Part shown: positions 24,372 to 33,417 of the stretch, piece after piece | How the letters are laid out: every line of letters starts with the position of its first letter | Position numbering within the stretch: position 1 is the stretch's first letter | Assembly (NCBI GenBank): GCA_021156365.1 | Contig: JAJNDK010000004.1 | Coordinates: forward strand, 1 to 64,000 | DNA length: 64,000 bases | Reading direction: 5' to 3' | Source of the DNA: Bacteroidota bacterium | GTDB taxonomy: Bacteria > Bacteroidota > Bacteroidia > B-17B0 > Aurantibacillaceae | The notes under the pieces: generated by a model | Databases searched by the model: none | Told to the model about the DNA's origin: nothing | What the model saw: the letters and a program-made list of their open reading frames with translations, nothing else | Translations under genes and position numbers: made by a program

Positions 24372-25031
24372 TTATTTGCTCAGGTGATCCGCCATTTTAA
24401 TTAAAACCGCTTCTGCCTTTGCCATGTCTGCTTTTTTGTCGAGCACTGTTACCGTGAAATCCAGGTACACATCATCTTTAATAAAACGTGCCATCAGCAT
24501 ATTGTAGTTTTTATTACCTCCCATCATATCCGACATTCCTTTGAATGTGCAGTAGTAGAAAGTATTTCCGTCTTTCGTATATTCTTTGCAGTCGCTTACT
24601 TTTACTCCTTTTGCCGCCTGTTTGGTCTGAACGGTTTTGAAATCTTCCAACGACTTGTTCACTACATCATCTTTGTTGCCCAGTCGTTTTACACTTCCTG
24701 CCATGAAATTGATCTTATCGGCACCAACCTCAGCAGCATTGCTGATATTGTACCCGATTGCAAAGGCATTGGAAGAGGTATCTGAATATACATTATTAGA
24801 TACGAGTGTTACTCCATCCAGGCTAACTGTTTTCGCAAGATTTTCATAGTATTTGAAATCTTTGGATGCAGGTGCGGGTGGCGTTTCCACTTTGGCCGTA
24901 TCTGCTTTTGCGATTGTGTCGGTAGTACCGTCTTTTTGTTCTCCTTCTTTATTTCCGCAGGAAGCGAGACTCCCGATAGCTATCGGGACGGCTGCAATAA
25001 ATATTGCACTTAAGATGATTGTTTTTTTCAT
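24372..25031 (-). CDS. lipoprotein with palindrome-encoded signal peptide segment
   Basis: This 219-aa protein has a lipoprotein signal with the lipobox L-A-S-C near residues 22-25. Residues VPIAIGS within the hydrophobic core are encoded by the palindrome TCCCGATAGCTATCGGGA, inserted in frame. A low-complexity Thr/Ala/Lys/Pro stretch follows, and then about 165 residues that look like an alpha/beta fold (FAIGYNISNAAEVGADKINFM.., CKEYTKDGNTFYYCTFKGMSDMMGG). No named family is recognised. It precedes a second small lipoprotein gene on the same strand, whose start lies upstream at 25392 with a 22-base gap, so the two likely form an operon. Confidence 0.7.
   Translation of the reverse strand: MKKTIILSAIFIAAVPIAIGSLASCGNKEGEQKDGTTDTIAKADTAKVETPPAPASKDFKYYENLAKTVSLDGVTLVSNNVYSDTSSNAFAIGYNISNAAEVGADKINFMAGSVKRLGNKDDVVNKSLEDFKTVQTKQAAKGVKVSDCKEYTKDGNTFYYCTFKGMSDMMGGNKNYNMLMARFIKDDVYLDFTVTVLDKKADMAKAEAVLIKMADHLSK
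24971..24988. repeat. perfect palindrome inside a signal peptide
   Basis: TCCCGATAGCTATCGGGA is identical to the copy at 9431-9448. On the minus strand it is read as part of GTC CCG ATA GCT ATC GGG AGT (VPIAIGS), in the hydrophobic region of a lipoprotein signal peptide. Confidence 0.8.
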
Positions 25032-25053
25032 TTGATTTTGGTTGGTGTTTTAT

Positions 25054-25392
25054 TTATTGTTTGGTTAATTCAATTCCATCTACGGTCATTTTTATAGTGC
25101 CCTCCTCTTCGTGTGGTGGTTTCGACACAACAAATGTGGTCTCGATACCCAATGCACCCACCACAAAATTATCTCCGTCGAATTTTTGGATCGGTCCGTT
25201 CACACTTTTGGAGGAGACATCTGTTACCTGTCTTTTATACTCCACCTTCCCGTTTTCGTCTATATTCAGTGTCATGGTTTCGGAAGTCCACATTCCTACA
25301 TAGTTCTCTTTACCTTTGGGAATCCCTATGCCGCACGAGGAGAGCCCGGTCAGCAAAAGTAAAACCACGATGACATTCAGCCCGTTTTTCAT
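25054..25392 (-). CDS. small lipoprotein
   Basis: This 112-aa protein starts with KNGLNVIVVLLLLTGLSSC, a textbook lipoprotein signal with lipobox L-S-S-C at about residues 17-20. The mature ~90 residues appear to be a small beta-barrel or sheet (YVGMWTSETMTLNIDENGKVEYKRQV.., FVVGALGIETTFVVSK..). The pattern GxW followed by a stretch of paired strands recalls lipocalin-like small lipoproteins of Bacteroidota, but this is a weak resemblance. It lies 22 bases upstream of the 219-aa lipoprotein gene in the same direction. Confidence 0.65.
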   Translation of the reverse strand: MKNGLNVIVVLLLLTGLSSCGIGIPKGKENYVGMWTSETMTLNIDENGKVEYKRQVTDVSSKSVNGPIQKFDGDNFVVGALGIETTFVVSKPPHEEEGTIKMTVDGIELTKQ

Positions 25393-25433
25393 GAGGCCTA
25401 AAATACAATTATTCGGATGTTTTTCAATAAAAA

Positions 25434-25490
25434 GATAAAAAAAGGCAGCCCCCTCTTCGTCAAGCTCAGAATGAAGGGAACTGCCTTAAA
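25434..25490 (-). terminator. intrinsic terminator of the 1202-aa gene
   Basis: AAGGCAG..CCCTCTTC pairs with GAAGGG..CTGCCTT. On the minus strand the hairpin is followed by a run of seven T residues (the A-run at 25438-25443 on the plus strand). It sits just downstream of the leftward 1202-aa gene, whose stop is at 25506. Confidence 0.75.
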
Positions 25491-25505
25491 TAAACTTTGT
25501 CGTTT

Positions 25506-28500
25506 TTAATACTTGATCAGCTTTTTCATCACTGGTTTCTGATCGCCGGAAAGCTCTACAAAATAAGTTCCTGCTTCCAGGTTTTCGATGTTAAGTGTTG
25601 TCTCCAGCGATTCAAGCGCTACCATCATTACTTTTTGTCCCAGCGTGTTGTAGATCGTCAGATCTGTTTTTCCTATCTGGCGACCTGTGCGGATAGTCAG
25701 CTGGCTATTGGCAGGATTCGGGCTCATGGAGAAATCTGCTATGCCACCTGTCTCATTCAAACCAATAGCAGAGCTCGGGCTTTTGATATTGGAGCGCGAA
25801 GTATTGATCGCGCCCCGCGTTGGTATACAGGTAATGTTCCATGCTGTTTCCACTCTCCAGCGGCCGTTCGGATATAACGCGTAATCCGGATCATTTACAA
25901 TAAACTGTGTTCCGGCAGTAGATGCCACCTGGTTCCAGGCACCGGTATTGTTATCATCGCGCATCAGTAGGTATTGGGTAACAGGATTAGGCGTGTTCTC
26001 GATCGTGTAGATCGGGTTCCAGGAGAATTGCCCCGAGCCGTTGGAAACAATGTAGATCGTGTTGTGGTAATTACTCATGGAGCTTTCCTGTCCGCAACTG
26101 TCGATAGCTGTTATTTTGTAGCGTTTCGTAGTTACATTCGGGTTAGCTCCATTGTCGTGGAATTCCGATAAGCTGTCATAAACAACTGTTCCGATATAGC
26201 TATAGATATTCGTCACATCCTCGCGATAAATATTGAATGCTGTGGCCCCCGTTATCCCCGATTTGTCCCAGGCAATAATGTTGTGTGTCGAAAGTGTGTC
26301 GACCGTTACTGCACAGATCTGTGGTGTAGGTGGCGGTGTTTTAAACTGCACATTCACTGTGTCGCTGTTTTTGAAACAACCATCATTTTTATATACCGTA
26401 CAAAAATAATCCCCGCTTGCGTTGGCGATCAATGTATCGTTAGCTGTTGACAAGTCGCTCCAGAGGTAAGAAGTTCCGCCAGTGGCACTCATCGTAACAG
26501 CAGATCCGGAACAAAGACCTTGTGTCTGGCCCACAGTTACAAGCGAAGGCTGACTAATATCGCAGAATTTGAGTATGGAGAAATCCTTGGAAGATCCGCT
26601 GTTGTTGGCCATGCTGGCAGCTACATACACTCTGCCGTTGGATGTTACATCGAGGTGCTCCGCAAAATCATTTTCCACTGCGCTACCGGCTTTGCTAACT
26701 ATCCATTGCAGGTTTCCACCCGAGCCCATTTTACCAAGCACGATATCACGAAGCGAATTGCCGGTGATCCCCTGCCCGATAAAATAAATATCATCGTTAT
26801 CGTCTATACGCAGGCAGGCTCCCTCGCTTGCAGGACCTGTGTAAATCGGATTCTCCCATATAACGGCACCGTTGTTTGGATTGATCTTTTTAACGATCTG
26901 GGAACCTGGATTCGCCGAAAGCGCTATGATCTGCCCGTTGCTCAGGAAACGCATATCGGCCGAATACTCGTGCCACGCACCACTGTTGTCATACAGCTGA
27001 TGCCATTGCAAGGTACCATTGCCGTTAAATTTATCAATGAACATCGCTGAATGTCCGAAGCCGGCATTGGTCGTTGTTGTTCCGCAGATATAGATGTCGT
27101 TGTTATCATCAACCAATACCCGTTTTACGTTGGTATAGTTGATCGCATCATTGGAAGTGGAGTCGATCAGCTGAACCTGTTTATGCCAAAGCATACTTCC
27201 GGTGTTGGAGAATTTTTCCACGATCACCGCCATTTTCTGATCGGATTGGCCGCTGTGATAGGAGCGCGTTCCTGCAGCAATGATCCGCTGATTATCATCG
27301 ATATTCATGCTTCCGAGATACAGCTGGTAAGCCATATCGTTGACAGGAGTACTTTGAAAGATAAGACTGCCGTTCACATCCAGCCTGGCCACATTAAAAC
27401 TCTGATACCCTCTTCCGAAAGGCCCTTCGTCGCTGACAACAAAAGAATTGGCCCCATCTGCCACGAGGATCTTTTTATAGATATAGGGATTCGGATAGGT
27501 CCATACCGGGGAGCCGATCGAATCGTACTTAATGACTTCTGAACCGATGCCAGTGTTTTTAGTAATATAGATATTGAATACCGAATCTTTCGACATATCA
27601 AATGCCTGGTCATTGGACAGGTTATTATCCAGGATGTTCTGCCAGAGAATATTTCCTTCGCTATCATATTTGCTGATCACTGCATCTATTCCCGAGTTAT
27701 CGTTGGTCACATTCCCAAGGCCATACACCGAATTGGAGCCCTGTGCAATTACTTTCACCGCCCTGTCGGCTGTATTGCCATTGCCCGCAAACACGCCTTC
27801 GTAAAGGAATACGCCCGAATTATTAAAACGCGCATTATACACCTGAGCGGCCGTTGTTACAATATTGAAAAAACCGCTTTGCTCTGCAATGATGCCCGCA
27901 TTATCATAAAGGTTATTGGCACCGCCATGATTGAACTGCCCGTTGAGAACAGGAGTACCTGTTGAATTCAGCTTATTGAAAAACAGTTTGCCTGTTCCCT
28001 GGAAACGGCCCGTAGTATATAAATTCGCATTGGCATCTACATAAATGTCGGTGAGGTTGTTGTCGTTCTCGGTGCTTTCATCTATTGTTACATTGTAGAA
28101 AGGAGTACCACCTGCCGAGTGTTTATAGATACGTGCATAGCCGATAGCTGATGATTGGTTCACATGTATGCCAAGGTAATTGTTCCCGAGGTTGTCCACG
28201 ATCAGCTTTACTGCAGTGGAATTCATTTGCCCGGTTACGTGAAATCTTTTTTGCCATTGCTGCGCACCCGATGCGTTGTACTTGGTGAGGTAGTTGGAAA
28301 AATTGCCGGCACTTGTATCGGCTATCATAGATGATACGTACACATTCGAGCTATTGTCTACACCCACGTTCACCGAATAGTCATCATTAGCAGCCGAACC
28401 ATTGATCGCTTTGATCCATTGCTGCACGCCCGATGCATTCAGCTTCACTGCAACCGCATCGAAATTGCCGGCACCGTTTTTACTCTTACCTGCTATGTAC

Positions 28501-29114
28501 ACAGAATTAAATGCATCCACTGCAATATCATTTCCGCTACCAAAATAATTTCCGCTGTTGCTTATTTTGGTAGCCCACTGCACGGCTCCCGCAGCGCTTA
28601 CTTTTACTGCTACCAGACTATCGTTGATAGCACCCGTAAAATAAACATTCCCGGAATTGTCCAGGCACATAGCATTTGCCGATATTTCCGTAGGATAGAC
28701 CCAATAGTTGCCCGGCAGGTAATTCAGCTCCCACAACAAAGTACCGCCCGCGTTGAATTTTACAACCGTCATGCGGTATTGACTGTTCATGAAGGAAAAG
28801 CCCGACATATAAACGTTACCGGATGCATCCACATCGAAATCTTTCGGGTAATCATTTGCATTACCCGGATTGTTGTAGCGGTAACTCTGAACAACCTGTG
28901 TGGCAGAATTGAATTTAACTACCAGCATATCTTCATCGGAATAGCTGAGTGCATATATATTACCGCCGATATCGTTTTTGGTTTTAATAAAAGCGTTGCT
29001 GGTACTGGCCACACCGTTCTGCGAGCGCTCCCACTGCAAAGAGGCAGGACTTGTTTGCCCGAAGGCTGTCGTTAAAGTAAATACAATTAGTACGACAAAT
29101 AAGAGTTTTTTCAT
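25506..29114 (-). CDS. large T9SS-secreted beta-propeller-like protein
   Basis: This 1202-aa protein has a signal peptide at 1-19 (..TTAFGQ). Residues about 25-875 contain many repeats of the SBBP type (..NVYVSSMIADTS..NYLTKYNASGAQQWQKRF..), built around a D-x-x-G/N-x-x-Y strand followed by G-x-x-x-W. They probably fold as one or two beta propellers. An Ig-like segment with paired cysteines follows (about 880-925), then an FN3-like domain (TLSTHNIIAWDKSGITGATAFNIYRED). The C-terminal ~85 residues are a type A T9SS sorting domain (SPNPANSQLTIRT..TIYNTLGQKVMM..LEAGTYFVELSGDQKPVMKKLIKY). It should be secreted through T9SS and attached to the surface or released. It stands alone with its own terminator. 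Confidence 0.88.
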   Translation of the reverse strand: MKKLLFVVLIVFTLTTAFGQTSPASLQWERSQNGVASTSNAFIKTKNDIGGNIYALSYSDEDMLVVKFNSATQVVQSYRYNNPGNANDYPKDFDVDASGNVYMSGFSFMNSQYRMTVVKFNAGGTLLWELNYLPGNYWVYPTEISANAMCLDNSGNVYFTGAINDSLVAVKVSAAGAVQWATKISNSGNYFGSGNDIAVDAFNSVYIAGKSKNGAGNFDAVAVKLNASGVQQWIKAINGSAANDDYSVNVGVDNSSNVYVSSMIADTSAGNFSNYLTKYNASGAQQWQKRFHVTGQMNSTAVKLIVDNLGNNYLGIHVNQSSAIGYARIYKHSAGGTPFYNVTIDESTENDNNLTDIYVDANANLYTTGRFQGTGKLFFNKLNSTGTPVLNGQFNHGGANNLYDNAGIIAEQSGFFNIVTTAAQVYNARFNNSGVFLYEGVFAGNGNTADRAVKVIAQGSNSVYGLGNVTNDNSGIDAVISKYDSEGNILWQNILDNNLSNDQAFDMSKDSVFNIYITKNTGIGSEVIKYDSIGSPVWTYPNPYIYKKILVADGANSFVVSDEGPFGRGYQSFNVARLDVNGSLIFQSTPVNDMAYQLYLGSMNIDDNQRIIAAGTRSYHSGQSDQKMAVIVEKFSNTGSMLWHKQVQLIDSTSNDAINYTNVKRVLVDDNNDIYICGTTTTNAGFGHSAMFIDKFNGNGTLQWHQLYDNSGAWHEYSADMRFLSNGQIIALSANPGSQIVKKINPNNGAVIWENPIYTGPASEGACLRIDDNDDIYFIGQGITGNSLRDIVLGKMGSGGNLQWIVSKAGSAVENDFAEHLDVTSNGRVYVAASMANNSGSSKDFSILKFCDISQPSLVTVGQTQGLCSGSAVTMSATGGTSYLWSDLSTANDTLIANASGDYFCTVYKNDGCFKNSDTVNVQFKTPPPTPQICAVTVDTLSTHNIIAWDKSGITGATAFNIYREDVTNIYSYIGTVVYDSLSEFHDNGANPNVTTKRYKITAIDSCGQESSMSNYHNTIYIVSNGSGQFSWNPIYTIENTPNPVTQYLLMRDDNNTGAWNQVASTAGTQFIVNDPDYALYPNGRWRVETAWNITCIPTRGAINTSRSNIKSPSSAIGLNETGGIADFSMSPNPANSQLTIRTGRQIGKTDLTIYNTLGQKVMMVALESLETTLNIENLEAGTYFVELSGDQKPVMKKLIKY

Positions 29115-29221
29115 GTTTACCTGGTTGTTTTGTCAGACAAATATACTTCAAAAATGAGCTTTGATACCAAAAAACGGTTGTTCATTAAAGGTTTCACACA
29201 TAAAAGTATCTGGTATAAATA

Positions 29222-29253
29222 GTTGATCTATAATCTATTATTTATTATTTTTG
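29222..29253 (+). promoter_or_regulatory. Bacteroidota-type promoter
   Basis: GTTG at 29222-29225 and TATTTTTG at 29246-29253 are spaced by 20 bases, close to the TTTG-N19-TAnnTTTG consensus. The start codon of the 484-aa gene is 17 bases past the -7 element, giving a short leader. Confidence 0.55.
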
Positions 29254-29270
29254 ACAGGTTTTGAACGTCT

Positions 29271-30725
29271 ATGGAAGAAAACGATCCTTTACTTGAGTTA
29301 ATACAGTCCATGAGTGCTGTTGAAAAGGGCTACTTTAAAAAGCAATCGTTGAAAACGGGCGCAGAATACCTGCTGCTTTTTGATGAGCTGAATAAGCTGG
29401 ACAAACAGGATGCTAAAAAGCTGAAATCCATTTTCGAAAAAACCGGGAAAGGAAAAAGCATTGCCGTTGCCAAAAATTACCTGTTCGATGCGATCGTTGA
29501 TTCCCTGGTTGATTTCCGGGCTGCCAAAAATATTGAAAGCCGCCTAAACCGGACGATCGACAGCATTCGTGTTTTATATACAAAAGGCTTATATGCTTCC
29601 TGCGAAAAACTACTGGCGAAGGCCAAACAGACCGCCAACGATTACCAGCTATATCCACAGCTGCTGCAGCTCTTCGCATTCGAATATATCTACAACCAGT
29701 TCAGGCTTTACGACTCCGCTGCTCTTTTTGAAGAAGAGCGCAGGGTCCTTGATCTGCTTAAAAAATTGAGCCTGCACAATGAGTGGTATACCGGACTTAT
29801 GATCTGGCTGCAAAAAAACGACAAGGCCAAATCGGAAAAAGAACGGCAGGAGATCGATGCGCTCTACCAATCTGCAAAAGGTTTTGACGAAGGGGATGAG
29901 ACCTCTTTCAGGGGACTGAATACATTTCATGCCGCCGACACAATTTATCACTATGCAACAGGCAACAATACGGAAGCAGTGAATGCAAAGATCAGACAAC
30001 TGGAAAATTACCTAGCCAATCCTTTGATGCGCGAGTCGAACTATCGCACTTTCCTGCTGGTATATGCCAATGCTTTGTCCCTGTTATACAATAATAAAGA
30101 AACGGATCGTTTTGAAAACCTGTACAAACGCTTCAGGGAATATGTGCTCCCAAACTCTTCACATCTTTTACTGGAAAAGGAGATCGAGTTTGCCCATGGT
30201 ATCGGGCTGTTCAAGCTGCGGGATGATCCTGAGGGCGGTTTTGCATTCCTGGGCGGGATCCGCGAAGGGTTGGAAACCATAGAAAAAAAGATCTCCCTCA
30301 TCCGTTTTACCGACATCTGTTTCAACGCCGCCGTGATCTGTTTCCGGCAAAAAGATTTTAAACAGGCGCAGTACTGGCTCAATAAAATCGTGAACGATCC
30401 GCGGATCGAATCGCGTCAATATATATATTGTTGTGCGCGGATCTTCGAGCTGATCGTTCAGCTCGAGCTGGGCAATCATCAACTGCTTCAGTCACTTTCT
30501 ACTTCCACCTTCCGGTATCTGTATAAAAGGAACAGGGCACATGATTTTGAAACGCTGATCCTTGCCTATCTCAAAAAATTTATCCGTACAACTGCAACGG
30601 TCGAAAGAAAACATTTGTTTACAGCGCTCAAAAAGGAGCTGGAAGAGATCAGTAAAGATCCCGTGAAGGCTGCAGCCATGGAGCATTTTGATTATATCAG
30701 CTGGCTGGAGGAAAAGACGACATAA
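29271..30725 (+). CDS. cytosolic helical-repeat protein of a Bacteroidota family
   Basis: This 484-aa protein has no signal peptide or membrane span. It begins LELIQSMSAVEKGYFKKQSLKTGAEYLLLFDELNKLDKQD, a short helical module I recognise as common at the start of uncharacterised Bacteroidota proteins of this length. The remainder consists of TPR-like helix pairs (SCEKLLAKAKQTANDYQLYPQLLQLFAFEYIYNQF.., ICFRQKDFKQAQYWLNKIVNDPRIESRQYIYCCAR). No function is known to me. The protein at 41171-42631 has the same length and layout but low visible identity. A good promoter precedes it. It converges on the small membrane-protein gene. Confidence 0.7.
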   Translation: MEENDPLLELIQSMSAVEKGYFKKQSLKTGAEYLLLFDELNKLDKQDAKKLKSIFEKTGKGKSIAVAKNYLFDAIVDSLVDFRAAKNIESRLNRTIDSIRVLYTKGLYASCEKLLAKAKQTANDYQLYPQLLQLFAFEYIYNQFRLYDSAALFEEERRVLDLLKKLSLHNEWYTGLMIWLQKNDKAKSEKERQEIDALYQSAKGFDEGDETSFRGLNTFHAADTIYHYATGNNTEAVNAKIRQLENYLANPLMRESNYRTFLLVYANALSLLYNNKETDRFENLYKRFREYVLPNSSHLLLEKEIEFAHGIGLFKLRDDPEGGFAFLGGIREGLETIEKKISLIRFTDICFNAAVICFRQKDFKQAQYWLNKIVNDPRIESRQYIYCCARIFELIVQLELGNHQLLQSLSTSTFRYLYKRNRAHDFETLILAYLKKFIRTTATVERKHLFTALKKELEEISKDPVKAAAMEHFDYISWLEEKTT

Positions 30726-30741
30726 GCCACTATTTCATTTT

Positions 30742-30825
30742 GTTGGTGACAACACCAACAAAGGCAATATTAATCATTTACCTAACAGAAAAAGCCAGGT
30801 AGGCGCTATTGGTGTTGTCACCAAC
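30742..30825. repeat. inverted pair of hairpin elements between convergent genes
   Basis: GTTGGTG-ACAA-CACCAAC at 30742-30759 is a 7-bp stem with a four-base loop. At 30809-30825 lies the exact inverse complement of its first 17 bases, so the two arms can form small hairpins alone or one long stem together. They lie in the 147-base gap between convergent genes and may act as a bidirectional terminator, though no T-run follows. They may also be REP-like. Confidence 0.65.
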
Positions 30826-30872
30826 AGTATCCTCATTCCGCTTTTTTGATAACAAAGGCAACAAAAGATTTC

Positions 30873-31061
30873 TTAATTTGTTTCCTGCTTTGAAAGATCG
30901 GGCAGAAAAAAAAGAATGATAACCGAAATTACGGGGAGCAGTGCGCCGATCAGGAACCATTTTTTATACGGCCGGCCCATGCTTTTTGCAAATGATGCGG
31001 TGATGAGCGGGATGCTCAGAAAGCCCATCAGTGCCAGGGAAACTAAAAGTGCGAAGCCCAT
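30873..31061 (-). CDS. small membrane protein
   Basis: This 62-aa protein has two predicted transmembrane helices, about residues 3-22 (FALLVSLALMGFLSIPLITA) and 36-53 (FLIGALLPVISVIILFFL), joined by a basic loop (KSMGRPYKK). Its ATG overlaps the stop codon of the upstream HMA-domain gene in a TAATG arrangement, so it is translationally coupled to it. It could be an accessory membrane partner for metal handling, or simply a co-transcribed small protein. It is too short for a family call. Confidence 0.6.
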   Translation of the reverse strand: MGFALLVSLALMGFLSIPLITASFAKSMGRPYKKWFLIGALLPVISVIILFFLPDLSKQETN

Positions 31062-31396
31062 TATAATTTATCGTGAACGGGTGATTTAAATTTGTCGAAG
31101 TTTGCTTTCTGGCCATCTGCATCGTATCCCATTGCATTCAGCTCTTTGCGGATCTGCTCGATGCTTGTCTTTTTCGAATTGTAGGTCACATATACCTCGT
31201 GCTTCACAAAATCCACTTTTACTTTTCGTACACCTTTTGCCTTTGGAAGTGATTTTTCGATGGCTGCTTTGCAAAACTCACATTCTGCAGAGGTTTTTAT
31301 GGTTACGCAGACTTTGCGCGGATTATCAGCAAGGGCTGGTTTTGCGATGAGAAAAGACAGGAGGAGGGCGACAAATACCAGGAAACTCTTTTTCAT
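31061..31396 (-). CDS. exported heavy-metal-associated (HMA) domain protein
   Basis: This 111-aa protein has a signal peptide at about 1-23 (..AKPALA) followed by an HMA-like ferredoxin fold. The first strand is RKVCVTIKTSA, the metal loop ECEFC supplies a CxxC pair (C36 and C39 by count), and VRKVKVDFVKHEVYVTYN and IEQIRKELNAMGYDA follow. Usual HMA loops read GMxCxxC, whereas this one reads SAECEFC. It is the size of periplasmic copper- or mercury-binding proteins such as MerP, so it may be a periplasmic metal carrier. The tail KFKSPVHDKL is outside the fold. It is coupled to the 62-aa membrane-protein gene. Confidence 0.8.
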   Translation of the reverse strand: MKKSFLVFVALLLSFLIAKPALADNPRKVCVTIKTSAECEFCKAAIEKSLPKAKGVRKVKVDFVKHEVYVTYNSKKTSIEQIRKELNAMGYDADGQKANFDKFKSPVHDKL

Positions 31397-31475
31397 GGGC
31401 CGTAAAAAGCTAAATTTCAGGCTAAGATAAGCAATTTATCCCTTCCGATGCCCCTATAATCCCGCCTAAATTTTG

Positions 31476-31483
31476 TACTTTCG
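31476..31483 (+). promoter_or_regulatory. -7 element upstream of lepA
   Basis: TACTTTCG fits TAnnTTTG apart from one T-to-C change. It is preceded by TTTTG and lies 29 bases before the lepA ATG. No good TTTG is found at the usual -33 distance, so the assignment is tentative. Confidence 0.4.
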
Positions 31484-31512
31484 TAGACTTATTTTTAAAC
31501 AGGGATATAGCG

Positions 31513-33318
31513 ATGAAGAACATTCGTAACTTTTGTATTATAGCACACATTGATCACGGTAAAAGCACATTGGCCGATCGTCTTTTGGAATATACCAACA
31601 CAATCTCCAAACGGGATATGCAGGCACAGGTACTGGATGATATGGACCTTGAGAAAGAGCGTGGGATCACGATCAAAAGTCATGCTATCAAAATGGATTA
31701 CGAATACAAGGGTGATCTGGCAGATAAAGGAAAATATGTGCTCAACCTGATCGATACGCCGGGCCACGTGGATTTCAGCTACGAAGTTTCCCGCTCCATT
31801 GCTGCCTGCGAAGGCGCATTGCTGATCGTGGACGCGGCACAGGGCATACAGGCGCAAACCATTTCCAATTTATACCTGGCACTGGAACACGACCTTACTA
31901 TTATTCCTATCCTTAATAAAATCGATCTTCCGAGTGCAGACCCCGAACTGGTGAAAGACCAGATCGTAGACCTGCTTGGCTGTGACCGTGATGAGATCAT
32001 GGCAGCTTCAGGAAAAACAGGCTTGGGTGTGCACGAAATGCTTGCTGCCATCGTAGAGCGTATACCTGCTCCAAAGGGAGAGGAAACCGCTCCTTTACAG
32101 GCATTGATCTTTGATTCGGTGTTTAATCCCTTCAGGGGAATTATTGCCTATTTCAGAATCTACAATGGAGAATTAAAAAAAGGCGAGAAAATTAAGTTCG
32201 TAAACACAGGTGGAGTTTATAACGCTGATGAGATTGGCGTTCTTCGTTTAAAGCCCGAACCACGTGATGTTGTAAAAACCGGTGATGTAGGATATATTAT
32301 TTCAGGAATCAAAGAAGCGAAAGAGGTAAAAGTAGGAGATACCATCACCACGCTGGCCAACCCTTGCGAAGAAGCCATCCAGGGATTCGAAGATGTGAAG
32401 CCAATGGTATTTGCCGGGATCTATCCGGTAGATACGGAAGATTTTGAAGAGCTGCGTTACAGCATGGAGAAGCTGCAGCTGAATGATGCGTCTCTTACCT
32501 GGGAGCCCGAATCCTCTGCGGCACTGGGCTTTGGATTCCGCTGTGGATTCTTAGGAATGCTGCACATGGAAATTATCCAGGAACGGTTGGAGCGCGAGTT
32601 CAATATGACCGTTATTACAACTGTTCCCAACGTGTCGTATATCGCTTACCAGACAAATGGAGAAGTGGTAACAGTGAATAACCCGAGCGATCTGCCGGAT
32701 CCGGCACGGATCGATTATATTGAAGAGCCATACATCAAAGCAAGTATTATTACCAAGTCTGATTTCATCGGGCCAATAATGACCTTGTGTATGGAAAAAC
32801 GCGGACAGATCATGAACCAGAATTATCTGACAGCTGATCGTGTAGAGCTTATTTTTGAATTGCCTTTAGGTGAGATCGTATTTGATTTTTATGATCGTCT
32901 GAAATCTATTTCAAAAGGTTATGCTTCGTTTGATTATCATAGAACGGGAATGAAACAATCTAATCTTGTGAAACTGGATATTCTTTTAAATGCAGAGCCT
33001 GTAGATGCTTTATCTGCATTGATCCACAAATCAAACGCGCATGAGTTTGGTAAAAAGATCTGTGAAAAATTAAAAGAACTGATTCCCCGCCAGCAATTCG
33101 AAATTCCTATCCAGGCTGCTATCGGAGCAAAAATTATTGCACGTGAAACTATCAGAGCGATCCGTAAGGATGTAACCGCAAAATGTTACGGTGGGGATAT
33201 TTCCCGTAAGCGTAAATTATTAGAAAAGCAAAAAGAAGGTAAAAAGAAAATGAAGCAGGTAGGTAGTGTGGAAATTCCGCAGAGCGCTTTCATGGCAGTA
33301 TTGAAGCTGAACGATTAA
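31513..33318 (+). CDS. elongation factor 4 (LepA), ribosome-associated GTPase
   Basis: This 601-aa protein is the usual length for LepA. The GTPase motifs are intact: G1 AHIDHGKST at 11-19, G2 ERGIT at 49-53, G3 DTPGH at 81-85, G4 NKID at 135-138 and the SGKTG loop at about 161. EF-Tu-like domain II, the two EF-G-like domains and the LepA-specific C-terminal domain follow ([37 protein letters not shown]). LepA acts on ribosomes, affecting translocation and initiation, and is conserved but often dispensable. It is transcribed alone, and no defect is visible. Confidence 0.98.
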   Translation: MKNIRNFCIIAHIDHGKSTLADRLLEYTNTISKRDMQAQVLDDMDLEKERGITIKSHAIKMDYEYKGDLADKGKYVLNLIDTPGHVDFSYEVSRSIAACEGALLIVDAAQGIQAQTISNLYLALEHDLTIIPILNKIDLPSADPELVKDQIVDLLGCDRDEIMAASGKTGLGVHEMLAAIVERIPAPKGEETAPLQALIFDSVFNPFRGIIAYFRIYNGELKKGEKIKFVNTGGVYNADEIGVLRLKPEPRDVVKTGDVGYIISGIKEAKEVKVGDTITTLANPCEEAIQGFEDVKPMVFAGIYPVDTEDFEELRYSMEKLQLNDASLTWEPESSAALGFGFRCGFLGMLHMEIIQERLEREFNMTVITTVPNVSYIAYQTNGEVVTVNNPSDLPDPARIDYIEEPYIKASIITKSDFIGPIMTLCMEKRGQIMNQNYLTADRVELIFELPLGEIVFDFYDRLKSISKGYASFDYHRTGMKQSNLVKLDILLNAEPVDALSALIHKSNAHEFGKKICEKLKELIPRQQFEIPIQAAIGAKIIARETIRAIRKDVTAKCYGGDISRKRKLLEKQKEGKKKMKQVGSVEIPQSAFMAVLKLND

Positions 33319-33417
33319 TCTTCTTTGTGTCCTTTTTTTAATTCCCTTATTTACCCGGGTAAAGTTTTTTGTTTTGAAGTTTTTTTATAACTTCATTTCA
33401 TAATTTGTACGTCTCTT

